Of a DNA stretch of 64,000 nt, positions 19,745 to 28,198 are shown in pieces. This DNA comes from Streptomyces sp. NBC_01478 (GTDB taxonomy: Bacteria; Actinomycetota; Actinomycetes; Streptomycetales; Streptomycetaceae): contig NZ_CP109444.1 of assembly GCF_036227225.1 (NCBI RefSeq), positions 620,001 to 684,000 on the forward strand, given 5' to 3'. The notes under the pieces were generated by a model, which saw only the letters and a program-made list of their open reading frames with translations, had not been told where the DNA came from and searched no databases. How positions within the stretch are numbered: the stretch's first letter is position 1; the number at the start of each line of letters is the position of its first letter. The position numbers and the translations under genes were made by a program.

Positions 19745-19969
19745 CTAGTCCGGCTGGGCCGCGAACAGTTCCAGGTGTGAGCAAGTGGGGCAACGGAAGG
19801 CATCGATCTGCCAGTGCGGCCGGCCCATCCTCTTGGCATTGCCGAGGGGGCCTCGCTGAAGGGGGCCTGCGATCCACCGCGCGAACCCGCGGGCGCCTTG
19901 GCCGGAGTCCTCGACGAAGCCCGGTTCGAGTCCCACCGCGCCGCATTGGGTGCACCGTATGTTGTTCAT
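19745..19969 (-). CDS. Small double zinc-ribbon protein
   Basis: The 74-residue protein has two CxxC knuckles (RCTQCGAVG and FRCPTCSHLEL) around a basic middle (ARWIAGPLQRG, GRPHWQIDAF). Such small cytoplasmic zinc-ribbon proteins are widespread in Streptomyces and of unknown function. The composition and the paired Cys motifs support it being real. Confidence 0.7.
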   Translation of the reverse strand: MNNIRCTQCGAVGLEPGFVEDSGQGARGFARWIAGPLQRGPLGNAKRMGRPHWQIDAFRCPTCSHLELFAAQPD

Positions 19970-20230
19970 CGAGGGAGTGTAGTGAGCGGCTGCGGGCGTT
20001 GGCAGTCAGGCGTACCGACCGGCTTGGTGGATGGGCTCGCAGACAGCGGCGTACGAAGCCGTCGAAGGACATGAGGACACAGTCGGGCGCCGACGCCAGT
20101 AGTCCCACACCGGCCGGTGTCACACTTCCTCGAGCACGGACACCTCCGGAGTCCGTCTCCACCTCGGCATAAGGCCGTGTCCTCCTTGGTGAGGCGGACG
20201 TACATAAGGCGGGGTGCATGGAGTTGCATT

Positions 20231-20437
20231 GTTGTGGACGGGCTGCGGGAGATCGCGAAGCCGTCGATCCCGCCGGCGAGAGTACGGCCGCAGGGCGGCG
20301 GCACGCCGGACACGCCTGATGAGAGGCTGTTCGCGGCCGGCATCTACGTCCTGGTCAGCGGCTGCTCCTGGCGCCAACTGCCGCCGTGCTTCGGCATATC
20401 GAAGTAGACCGCCCACCGTCGGTTCCTGATGTGATCC
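20231..20437 (+). pseudogene. IS5-family transposase, N-terminal fragment
   Basis: The frame reads VVDGLREIAKPSIPP, VRPQGGGTPDTPDERLF and SGCSWRQLPPCFGIS, matching the N-terminus of another IS5-group transposase. It hits a TAG at 20405-20407 in the middle of the conserved motif (SK-stop-TAHRRF), after which homology continues for eight codons and ends. Dead fragment, different from the 17.7-kb element. Confidence 0.8.
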
Positions 20438-20647
20438 CGGGCCGGCGTCTGGGGCCGCCCACACGAAGCCGTCGTCACCACGCAGGACACGGTCCAAGAG
20501 GTCGAAGTCGGCGGCGTAGGCCACCCCGCACACCTCCCGGATCGATCAACCGAAAGTCAACGGGTCGCTAGATCACCGATTCAGCCACCCGGCCCCACCC
20601 GCAGCCGCTAATCTCTCCAGTCACTTGAAGTGAACGGGGGATTACCC

Positions 20648-23563
20648 ATGGTGACTTTTGGCCGTGTGCCGGACTGCTCTGGGGGCCATCGCGGCCTGCC
20701 GGTGACCGACGCCGGGGTCCACCTTCAGGATCGGCTCGAGATCCTCATCGAGGATTTCCGCACGAGCGCCGATCCGCCGATGCCGGCATTCGTCCTGCAC
20801 GCGCAGGACAGCGCTGACGACGGCGCGGTGGCCGAACTGGTCCAGCAACTGTATGAGGGTCAGGAAGCGCACAGCACGCGATGCGCAGTGGCGCAGAACG
20901 TCTACGACGGCGGCACGGAGGTCCGCCGGGCCGCGGCCATGGTGCGCGCGCTGAGCGACCCGAAGAAATGGGGTGACCCGAAAGCGGCCTACCGGCGGTA
21001 CACGTTCCCACGGCTGCGGCTGGTGCACGCCATCGACGACGCGGTCGCGGAACTCGGCGACACCTGGCCCGCAACCGCCCCCGGCAGCCCCGAGGCCGGG
21101 CAGGACCAGCGGCAGCGGCTGCTCGACCAACTGGCCCGGCAGCGCTGGCGCCCGAAGGGCCGCGGGCGCTGGAGCCCGGGCCTGCAGTTGTCCGACATGG
21201 CGCACATCCTGCCGGCGAGCATCGTGGCCGGGCTCGCCGCGCTCCTCGCCCGCACCGACTGGTACATGGCGGTGGGTGCGGGCCTCGCCCTACTCGTTCT
21301 GCTGACGGTCTTCAGCTCCGTCCTGCCGGGGCGGGCACCGATCTTCCTGTGGCTGCGCCGGGAAAGCCGCTGGTTCCTGACCACGACCTTCCTACGGGCG
21401 GCGGACCGGGAGGACCCGACCGAGGTTTCGCTGCTGCGCCCCGTGCGGTCCTGGCGGGCGATCGCGGCCCGGGCGTACGACGTGGCCGAGGCGCTCAAGG
21501 CGGGCGGCGACTTCCATCTCCAACTGTGCGTGCTGGCCCTGCGGGAAGACCTGCGCGACAACCACCGCCGCTGGAGTTGGGACCTGCGTGGCTTCAAAAG
21601 GCCCCGCCCGCCCATGCTCTTCCTGCCTCACGCGGACGAGCACAACGGCGGAATCGAGCTGATCCGGGCGGTCAACGACGTACGCAACAGGCGCAGCGAG
21701 CTCGACCCCCTGGTCGTCGTCGCCGCGGTACACGCTCAGGACGTGCCGCGCATCGAGCGCGGTGCAGTCCGTACGACGCCTGCCCACGTGCTCTCTCAGC
21801 ACAGGTTCAGCGACCAGTTGCGCACTTTGTACCGGGAGTGGGCTCGCAACCTTCGCGCCCGGCAGTCTCCCAGCGGCGAACGGGCCGTGCTGCCCTGGGT
21901 CATGAAGGTCCCGCTGCCGCACGACCAGCTCGGACCCGTCGAGGACCGGCACCGGCACCTCCGGGCGTCCCACCGGCCGCCCCTCGCCCGTCTGGTGTGG
22001 TCCCTGCACACACTGGTCCTGATTCTCGCCGTCGTGACCGCCGGCACCGCCATGCGGGCCCACACGCTGCACAAGCAGTACTGCTCGGCGGCGGTACTGA
22101 CCGCCAACCGGGACACCCGGCGCCATGCGGCGTCGGACGGCAGCACGGAGTGCATCGGCGTCGCGACAGGCGACGTCCGCTTCGCCGACTGGCTGCCCAA
22201 GGCCGACCCGGGCGACGATCCCAAGCCACTCGTCGGCCGGAGCGAGACGCCATGGACCGTACAGCAGTTGGAAGGCCTCATCGCTCGGCAGAACGCGGAC
22301 GTCCTCGCCGACCACGCCGACAACTACGTCACCGTGGTCTACGCCGGACCGCTCAGCCACGACCCCGACGGCTCCTCGCTCGTGAAGGGCGCCCAGGAAC
22401 TCGCGGGTGTGTACCTGGCGCAGGCCGTCATCAACAAGGGCTCCAGCGTCAGGCTCCGCGTACTGGTCGCCAACGGCGGCCTCGACCTGGGCCGACAGGT
22501 CGAAATGGCGAACGCCATCGCCTCGTACGCCGCGCACGACCCGACCGTGGTCGGGGTCGTAGGCGCCGGCCGTGACCTGAAGTCGAGTCGGGAGACCACC
22601 CGCATCCTCATGAAGGCCGGCCTGCCGATCGTCTCCGGCACCAACTCCGCCACCTATCTGCCCCACGAGTACGCCAACTGGTTCAGTCTGGCCGCCCCGG
22701 ACCAGTGGCAGGTACGGCAACTCGGCCTGATCGCAGCCCAGTTGCGCACGCAGGGCAAACAGCAGCACGCACTGGTGCTGGCACGGGACACGACGGAGAC
22801 CCCGGACATGTACACCCAGGAGCAGGCACGCTACGGCCAGGCCATGCTCAAGGCCCACGGCTTCACCGTGCCGCCGAAGCCGCGCCTCTACAAACGCGAC
22901 GGCGGCAGGCCCGAACTCCGCCGACACGCTCGTCAGATCTGCCAGAACGCCACCGTCCCATCCGTGATCTACTTCGCCGGCCGGGTCGAGGACCTCGATC
23001 CCCTCATGAACCAACTGAGCCGCGAACCCGGCTGCTCCGGAAAGCCCATCGCCATCCTCACCGGCGACGACCTCTCCAAGGCCGACTTCCTCCACGGCCG
23101 GAACCGAGTCGCACCCGAGGTCACCCTGTACCACGCGGCACTGGCCGAACTGGAGAAGGCGTCCGTCCAAACGGACTTCTACGCGGACGTCGCCCGGCAC
23201 CTGCCGGGCGTCACGGGACAGCACCTGGCCCCCGACAGCCCCGCCCTGGCCAGCGGCCAGACCGCGCTGGCGCACGACGCGACACAGGCTCTCTACGATG
23301 CGGCCAGCCGGGACGACAAGCCCCAGAGTCGCGCCCTGACCTGGGTGAACCTGCGCACTGTCCGGATCCCGAACATGGCCACCGGCACGATCGACTTCAC
23401 CACGGCCCCGCCGTACGGCGACCGCACGGGCCACAGCATCGTCCTCAAGAAGGTCCGCCGCAACGGCGACGGCATCGCCGAGCCCGACGTGCTGTGCAGC
23501 CGCGTCGCGGGTGACACGACCGCCCTCACGGAAACGGAGTGCGACATCAAGGACCCCAAGTGA
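20648..23563 (+). CDS. Large membrane protein with degenerate STAND-like N-terminus and extracytoplasmic periplasmic-binding domain
   Basis: The 971-residue protein starts at ATG 20648 (GGGGG 8 bases upstream). Residues 1-184 look cytoplasmic. Two helices (~185-228) precede a second cytoplasmic region (229-448) with a Walker B-like PPMLFLPHADE, but I find no Walker A. A third helix (~449-471, LVLILAVVTAG) leads to a large extracytoplasmic domain (~480-971) resembling type I periplasmic-binding proteins (YVTVVYAGPLS, VVGVVGAGRD, GLPIVSGTNSATYL, VIYFAGRVED), as in branched-chain amino acid receptors. It has no transporter neighbours, so it is more likely a ligand-sensing membrane protein than an ABC receptor. 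Ligand and output are unknown. Confidence 0.7.
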   Translation: MVTFGRVPDCSGGHRGLPVTDAGVHLQDRLEILIEDFRTSADPPMPAFVLHAQDSADDGAVAELVQQLYEGQEAHSTRCAVAQNVYDGGTEVRRAAAMVRALSDPKKWGDPKAAYRRYTFPRLRLVHAIDDAVAELGDTWPATAPGSPEAGQDQRQRLLDQLARQRWRPKGRGRWSPGLQLSDMAHILPASIVAGLAALLARTDWYMAVGAGLALLVLLTVFSSVLPGRAPIFLWLRRESRWFLTTTFLRAADREDPTEVSLLRPVRSWRAIAARAYDVAEALKAGGDFHLQLCVLALREDLRDNHRRWSWDLRGFKRPRPPMLFLPHADEHNGGIELIRAVNDVRNRRSELDPLVVVAAVHAQDVPRIERGAVRTTPAHVLSQHRFSDQLRTLYREWARNLRARQSPSGERAVLPWVMKVPLPHDQLGPVEDRHRHLRASHRPPLARLVWSLHTLVLILAVVTAGTAMRAHTLHKQYCSAAVLTANRDTRRHAASDGSTECIGVATGDVRFADWLPKADPGDDPKPLVGRSETPWTVQQLEGLIARQNADVLADHADNYVTVVYAGPLSHDPDGSSLVKGAQELAGVYLAQAVINKGSSVRLRVLVANGGLDLGRQVEMANAIASYAAHDPTVVGVVGAGRDLKSSRETTRILMKAGLPIVSGTNSATYLPHEYANWFSLAAPDQWQVRQLGLIAAQLRTQGKQQHALVLARDTTETPDMYTQEQARYGQAMLKAHGFTVPPKPRLYKRDGGRPELRRHARQICQNATVPSVIYFAGRVEDLDPLMNQLSREPGCSGKPIAILTGDDLSKADFLHGRNRVAPEVTLYHAALAELEKASVQTDFYADVARHLPGVTGQHLAPDSPALASGQTALAHDATQALYDAASRDDKPQSRALTWVNLRTVRIPNMATGTIDFTTAPPYGDRTGHSIVLKKVRRNGDGIAEPDVLCSRVAGDTTALTETECDIKDPK

Positions 23564-24000
23564 GGCACGCGGGACTGTCGGGCAGCGCCGTCGGCTTGGT
23601 CTCTCTGACGCTCCTGGTCAACAGCCTCCACCGGCGACCTTGCCAAGGCTGTTCCGGGTGCGCCATTCATCGTGGGACCCGGACCGATCTCGGCAGATGA
23701 TCTCCACGCTCGAGTGTGCTGTCAACCAACGGGCCGACGGTCCGGCTTCGCGGCCTTGGAGCATGTCGATCGGTGCGTGCGTCTCCACGTCGACCAGCAG
23801 TGTTCCGTAGACGTGTCCCTTCCGGGTCGCGAAGTCGTCGTCCCCCAGAACCCGCGGCGTGGCCGCGGGCGGGTCGGGCAACGCCATCACCAGCCGCAGC
23901 AGCACCGACCGGCCGACCGGAACCGACAACACGACGGAGAGAACGGCGCCCGCCCATCCAGCGAGCGCCACCCCGACCACCTCCGGCAAGCCTCCCAACA
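23564..24000 (-). pseudogene. ISL3-family transposase, internal fragment
   Basis: The minus-strand frame reads LLRLVMALPDPP, RVLGDDDFATRKGHVYGTLLVD, and EIICRDRSGSHDE, matching the start of the ISL3 DDE domain (VLGVDDFA.RKG..YGT.LVD...CRDR). Both ends are missing, and the first catalytic motif is altered (GDDDF for GVDDF). It is a remnant with no recognisable terminal repeats. Confidence 0.8.
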
Positions 24001-24086
24001 GCGGCGTCCGGCGTCCGTAGAAGAAGGTCAGCCCCTCGACCTATTCGGCGCATGTCACCCTGGCTCAGCCGGAGTTGTCACAGCCG

Positions 24087-25172
24087 TCAGCCGGAACTCC
24101 ACTTCTGATTGCCCCCGCCGGTACAGCTCCACAACTGCAGCACCGTGCCGTTGCCGGTCCCCGCGTCGGTGACGTCGACACACTTGTCCGCCTGGACGTT
24201 GACCAGATCGTGCGCGGCGTTGAGCCGGAACTGCTGGGCCCCGGTGCCGTTGCAGGCGACAAGCTTGATCCACGCGCCGTCCGTCCGTGAACCGCCGTCG
24301 ACATCCATGCACTTGCCCAGGGCGCGGACCGTTCCGTCCGACGTGAACGTCCACTTCTGCCGGGCGGCGCCCGTGCAGTCCCAGATCTGCAGGCGGGTGT
24401 TGTCCGCCGAGCTGCCTCCGGTCACGTCGACACAGCGGCCGGAGGCGTTACCCCGGATCAGTACGCCCTTGGCGGCGTTGGTGGAATCGGCGGCCGGCGA
24501 GGAACTCCCGGACGGCGCCCCGCCGTTCTTGGTGTCGCCCTTCGTCGTGGCGGTGGCCTCGCCGATCGCCGGTAAACCGGTCTTTTGGGTCGGCTGCCCA
24601 CTCGACTGCCGGGTGGAATCGGCTTCGAGTGCGGAGGATTCACCCGACGGCGAGGCGGAGCCGGACGCGTCGGTCACGTCCCCCTGCCGTTCGCTCCCCC
24701 GCACGGTGTCCGATCCGGTGCCGGCCGCTGAACGTCCGTTGCCGTCATCGCCGTCCATGAGGAACAGGGAGCCGGTCAACAGGACACCGGCGGCAGCGGC
24801 GGCGATCAGTATCGCGCGGCGCCGTGCGGGTCGGAGCGCGAGCCCGCTCGGAGCAACCGTGATGTCGGCGCGACGGTCGGTCACGTCCCCGGCGAGAGCA
24901 TCGATACGACCGCCTGACGTCTCGTTGTCCGGCGCGCGCTCGGTGAAGGCCGCGAACTCGGCCGCCACCGCGGACATGGGCGGCGGGAGCACGGACCCCG
25001 GGTCGGGGTCGGGTACGGCCTCGGACGCTGCAGCGGGCCCCAGCGCGGCGGCGGCCTCGGCGATCGCCGAAGGCCCCTTCGACCGGCGTGGCAGGGACCG
25101 CGACGCGGCGTCGGGCTGATCGGTCCGGGCCGTGGCGGCCTCCGCCGTCGGATCCTCGGAGGAGGCCGTCAT
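24087..25172 (-). CDS. Membrane-anchored ricin B-type lectin protein
   Basis: The 361-residue protein has a charged, low-complexity cytoplasmic N-terminus (~1-145), a single membrane helix (~147-170, AILIAAAAAGVLLTGSLFLM), a Ser/Thr/Gly-rich linker, and a C-terminal beta-trefoil (~240-361) with three CVDV/CMDV...QKW repeats. It would display a carbohydrate-binding domain on the outer face. ATG 25172 is chosen (GGAAGG just upstream); ATG 25229 is possible but lacks a ribosome-binding site. It is the third lectin-domain gene in the window. Ligand unknown. Confidence 0.8.
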   Translation of the reverse strand: MTASSEDPTAEAATARTDQPDAASRSLPRRSKGPSAIAEAAAALGPAAASEAVPDPDPGSVLPPPMSAVAAEFAAFTERAPDNETSGGRIDALAGDVTDRRADITVAPSGLALRPARRRAILIAAAAAGVLLTGSLFLMDGDDGNGRSAAGTGSDTVRGSERQGDVTDASGSASPSGESSALEADSTRQSSGQPTQKTGLPAIGEATATTKGDTKNGGAPSGSSSPAADSTNAAKGVLIRGNASGRCVDVTGGSSADNTRLQIWDCTGAARQKWTFTSDGTVRALGKCMDVDGGSRTDGAWIKLVACNGTGAQQFRLNAAHDLVNVQADKCVDVTDAGTGNGTVLQLWSCTGGGNQKWSSG

Positions 25173-25229
25173 GTCGTCCTTCCGGTACTGAGGTGGTGGA
25201 TTCCTGCGCGGCCGGTACGGCGTCGACAT

Positions 25230-25734
25230 GCCGAAGACGCCGTGGTGGCCTGCGGTGGTCCGCGATCACGTTGAGCGGGCGCCGACGATCACCGTCCTCG
25301 TGCCCGAGGCGATTCTGTCGTGCTCACGACCGCCTGCGCAAAGGGCGACACGCGGTGGTCTTCCGGCACCGGAAGCTCCCGGAGCTCAGCCCGCACTGCG
25401 CGTGCCACCAACGGGGCTGTGCACCGACAACGGCACGACGATCACGGCTGTCGGCGACCTCCTCGTGGTACGCCACCCTGTACTCCGCCGGCATCGACGC
25501 CTTCTGTGCCCCGCCCTGGAACGAGGACGTGGAGCGGGCGGCCGAGTTCGCGGGGCGGCTTCCGGCCAACGTACGGCGGCCGGGTTTCACCGCCGCCGCC
25601 GGGCTCCGGGGATCGTCAGCTTCCGATGCTCCTTCAAGGAGTGCGGGAAACCGGCGCCCTCCCTCGGCATGTTGACGGCCAGAAGGGGACCGGTGCGCGG
25701 GGTGCTCAACCCCCTGCCCGCCATCCGCGGTGCG
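25230..25734. other. Unresolved 500-bp stretch with coding-like debris
   Basis: No intact gene. One plus-strand frame reads SSWYATLYSAGIDAF and NEDVERAAEFAGRLPANVRRPGF, which has protein-like composition but no start, no continuation and no family I can name. It is likely another truncated gene in this IS-rich zone. Confidence 0.35.
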
Positions 25735-26640
25735 TCACTCGGCAAGCCGGGCGGCCTTCCAGGCGCGGTAATGGCGGGTGGGGTCGTCGGTGAAGGAGGT
25801 GTGGCGTGGGGTCCAGCCAAGGAGACGGTGAGCCTTGGCGCTGGTGACCAACTCGTCCTGGTCGGCGGCCAGTTGCATCATGCCGCCCGCCTCCGCGCTC
25901 TCCAGGGCCATCTCGCCGGTGTGGCCGGCGGCCCGTACGGCGGTGCGCTGCATGTCCAGGGCGGTCAGCCGCTGATCGTCGGCGATGACGAAGGTCTCCC
26001 CGTCCACGGCGGCCGGGTTGTCGAGGATGCGGACGTAGGCGTCGGCGAGGTCGTCGACGTGGACCCAGCTCCAGCGCTTGGCGGTGTCGCCGTAGAAGAC
26101 GGGGCTGCCCGCCTCGGCGGCGGCGAACCACTGGGCGGTCATGGAGGTGCTCGCGGGGCCGCCGTACATGAACCCGGGACGGACCACGGTGTGGGCGAGG
26201 CCCGAGGCGGCCAACTCCCGTTCCAGCGCGAAGCGGAAGCCGATGGGGCTCTCGGGGTTTCCGGGGGTGTTCTCGTCCATGAGGGGCAGGCCGGTGCGGC
26301 CGTAGGAGGAGATGCCGGTGGTGAAGACGAGGTGGCGGTGGCGGGCGTCGCGCTCCTGGGCGGCGAGCAGTTCGGCGAACAGGCGCCGGTCGCCGCCGAC
26401 GGGGTCGCTCATGTCCATCAGCAGGTGGACGACCGCGTCGGTGCCGTCGAGGTGGTCGCGCCAGGTGTCCGGCTTGGTGAAGTCGCCCTCTACCAGGGTG
26501 ACTTCGTCCGCGGTGAGGGCGCGGGCCGCGGGGGCGGAGGTGTCGCGCGCCAGGCCCAGGACGGTGTGTCCGGCGCGGGCGAGGGCGGCTGAGACACGGC
26601 GGCCGGCGTAGCCGGTGGCGCCGATGACGAGGATCCGCAT
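25735..26640 (-). CDS. NAD(P)-binding NmrA/epimerase-like protein
   Basis: The 301-residue protein begins MRILVIGATGYAGRRV, an N-terminal Rossmann fold with GxxGxxG. VVHLLMDMSD and GISSYG follow. It belongs to the atypical SDR/NmrA-like group, which act as redox sensors or reductases. ATG 26640 is chosen because the Rossmann strand starts there and GGAG lies 8 bases upstream. It follows an alpha/beta-hydrolase gene by 86 bp and shares its MarR-controlled promoter region. Confidence 0.85.
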   Translation of the reverse strand: MRILVIGATGYAGRRVSAALARAGHTVLGLARDTSAPAARALTADEVTLVEGDFTKPDTWRDHLDGTDAVVHLLMDMSDPVGGDRRLFAELLAAQERDARHRHLVFTTGISSYGRTGLPLMDENTPGNPESPIGFRFALERELAASGLAHTVVRPGFMYGGPASTSMTAQWFAAAEAGSPVFYGDTAKRWSWVHVDDLADAYVRILDNPAAVDGETFVIADDQRLTALDMQRTAVRAAGHTGEMALESAEAGGMMQLAADQDELVTSAKAHRLLGWTPRHTSFTDDPTRHYRAWKAARLAE

Positions 26641-26726
26641 GAGAAATGCTCCGGGTGCTGTGTCGTGCCGCGGGGCGGGCGGCGGGGTCAAGTAACGGGG
26701 TCGGATGGGGAGTTCAGGCAGGGGGT

Positions 26727-27605
26727 TCAGGTGGCGGGGGTGGTGGTGAAGAACCGGGCGAGCCGGTCGGCCGTCCAGGCAGGGTCGTCGGCCGCGAAGG
26801 TGTGCGCGGCCCCGGGGACGGTGTCGTGGTGCACGTCGGTCGCGGCTGCGCGGGCGCCGGCCAGCAACACGTCCTGGGGCAGGCCGTGTTCGCCGTTCAG
26901 GACGAGGACGGGCATGGTCAGACGGTCGCCGGCGCGGGCCGCCCGCCCGTCCTGGACGAGGGTGGCGTAGTGCTCGAAGCCGCCGCGCATCGCGTCGGGG
27001 CGGGTGTGGGCGCGCAGCAGGTCGGCGCGGTCTGCGGCGGTGATCCCGCCGGCGGTCATCATCGACCAGAAGCCGGACAGGTACCGCTCCTCCTTACCGG
27101 CGGTGAGCATGGCGGCCAGGTCGCTCTGGGCGTGGAAGCCGAAGTGCCATGAGCCACCGGTGGCGGGGTTCATGCGCTCCTCCAGGCCGTAGCCGGGCAG
27201 GAACGCCTCACTGAGCACCAGCCGGACCACGTCCTCGGGGTAGCTCTGAGCCCAGGCGTGGGCGGTCATCGCGCCGACGTCGGTGCCGACCACGAAAGCC
27301 CGGTCGTGGCCCAGGTGCCGCAGCAGGCGGCGGAGGTCCGCGGCCTCCTCGCGCTTGGTCCAGTGGCCGGCCGGGATCTGTGAGTCGCCGGATCCGCGCA
27401 GGTCGGGCGCGACGACCGTGAAGCCGCGTGCCGCGAGGAGGGGCAGCAGCGCCCGCCACTCGATCCAACTGAACGGCCAGCCGTGGATGAGGACTACGGC
27501 GGGGCCTGAACCGCCCACGACGTAGTGGAGTTGGACGCCACCGAAGTCGCCGACATCAGCGACGGCGTGCTCGAACCCGTCCGGTGCGGATGCTCGGGGA
27601 TACAT
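26727..27605 (-). CDS. Alpha/beta-hydrolase, epoxide hydrolase/dehalogenase-like
   Basis: The 292-residue hydrolase has the oxyanion motif IHGWPFSW and a nucleophile elbow VGTDVGAM in which the nucleophile is Asp, not Ser. That is typical of epoxide hydrolases and haloalkane dehalogenases. A terminal His lies in PGAAHTF. No signal peptide. It is the first gene of a two-gene operon divergent to a MarR regulator, with a strong inverted repeat between them, so expression probably responds to a small aromatic or xenobiotic ligand. Confidence 0.87.
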   Translation of the reverse strand: MYPRASAPDGFEHAVADVGDFGGVQLHYVVGGSGPAVVLIHGWPFSWIEWRALLPLLAARGFTVVAPDLRGSGDSQIPAGHWTKREEAADLRRLLRHLGHDRAFVVGTDVGAMTAHAWAQSYPEDVVRLVLSEAFLPGYGLEERMNPATGGSWHFGFHAQSDLAAMLTAGKEERYLSGFWSMMTAGGITAADRADLLRAHTRPDAMRGGFEHYATLVQDGRAARAGDRLTMPVLVLNGEHGLPQDVLLAGARAAATDVHHDTVPGAAHTFAADDPAWTADRLARFFTTTPAT

Positions 27606-27620
27606 GCGATCACCTCATAC

Positions 27621-27667
27621 TTAATTAGTTAAGCAAACATCACAGCACCACTTGCTTAACTAGTCAA
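27621..27667. promoter_or_regulatory. MarR-type operator (16-bp inverted repeat)
   Basis: TTAATTAGTTAAGCAA (27621-27636) and TTGCTTAACTAGTCAA (27652-27667) form an inverted repeat with two mismatches and a 15-bp centre. It lies in the short AT-rich gap between the hydrolase (starts 27605) and the MarR gene (starts 27681). Each arm also contains a TTAAnnAnTTAA-like sub-palindrome. It is the obvious binding site for the adjacent MarR. Confidence 0.8.
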
Positions 27668-27680
27668 ATACACTGGTCGC

Positions 27681-28181
27681 ATGGAGCCCACCGCCGCTGA
27701 CACCACCCCCACCAGTGATCCGCTGACCGCCGATGAGCTACTGCTGTGGCAGAGCCTGGGACGTCTCGTCCACTCCCTGCCGCGCGCGCTGGAGCAGGAC
27801 ATGGCCCGCACCGGCGTGACCATGACCGAGTTCGCCGTTCTGCTGCTGCTGAGCGAGGCGCCCGACCGCCGTATGCGCATGTCCGCGCTCGCGGCGGCCT
27901 CCGGCGTCACCCCGCCGCGCGTCACTCGCATCATCGAAGGCCTGTCCCGCCACGGCCTGGTGCGTAAGGAACGCCATGGCCAGGACGCACGCGGCAGCGA
28001 AGCCGTCCTCACCGACGCCGGGCTGCGGGCCATGCACGCGGCTCAGCCCGCCCACCTCGCCAGCGCCCGGCGCCGGGTCCTCGACCACATCCCGGCCGAC
28101 CTCCTGCCGGGCATGGCCGAAACCCTGGCCGTGCTCGCCGAGGGCCGGCACCGACAACAGTCCTCCGATCTCCCCCGGTGA
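27681..28181 (+). CDS. MarR-family transcriptional regulator
   Basis: The 166-residue winged-helix regulator has MRMSALAAASGVTPPRVTRIIEGL as recognition region and a wing with GQDARGSEAVLT. It resembles MarR/HosA-type repressors that release DNA on binding phenolic or oxidised ligands. It is divergent to the hydrolase/NmrA operon, with the candidate operator 27621-27667 in between; autoregulation is likely. Confidence 0.9.
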   Translation: MEPTAADTTPTSDPLTADELLLWQSLGRLVHSLPRALEQDMARTGVTMTEFAVLLLLSEAPDRRMRMSALAAASGVTPPRVTRIIEGLSRHGLVRKERHGQDARGSEAVLTDAGLRAMHAAQPAHLASARRRVLDHIPADLLPGMAETLAVLAEGRHRQQSSDLPR

Positions 28182-28198
28182 CGCATCGGCGGCTGTGG

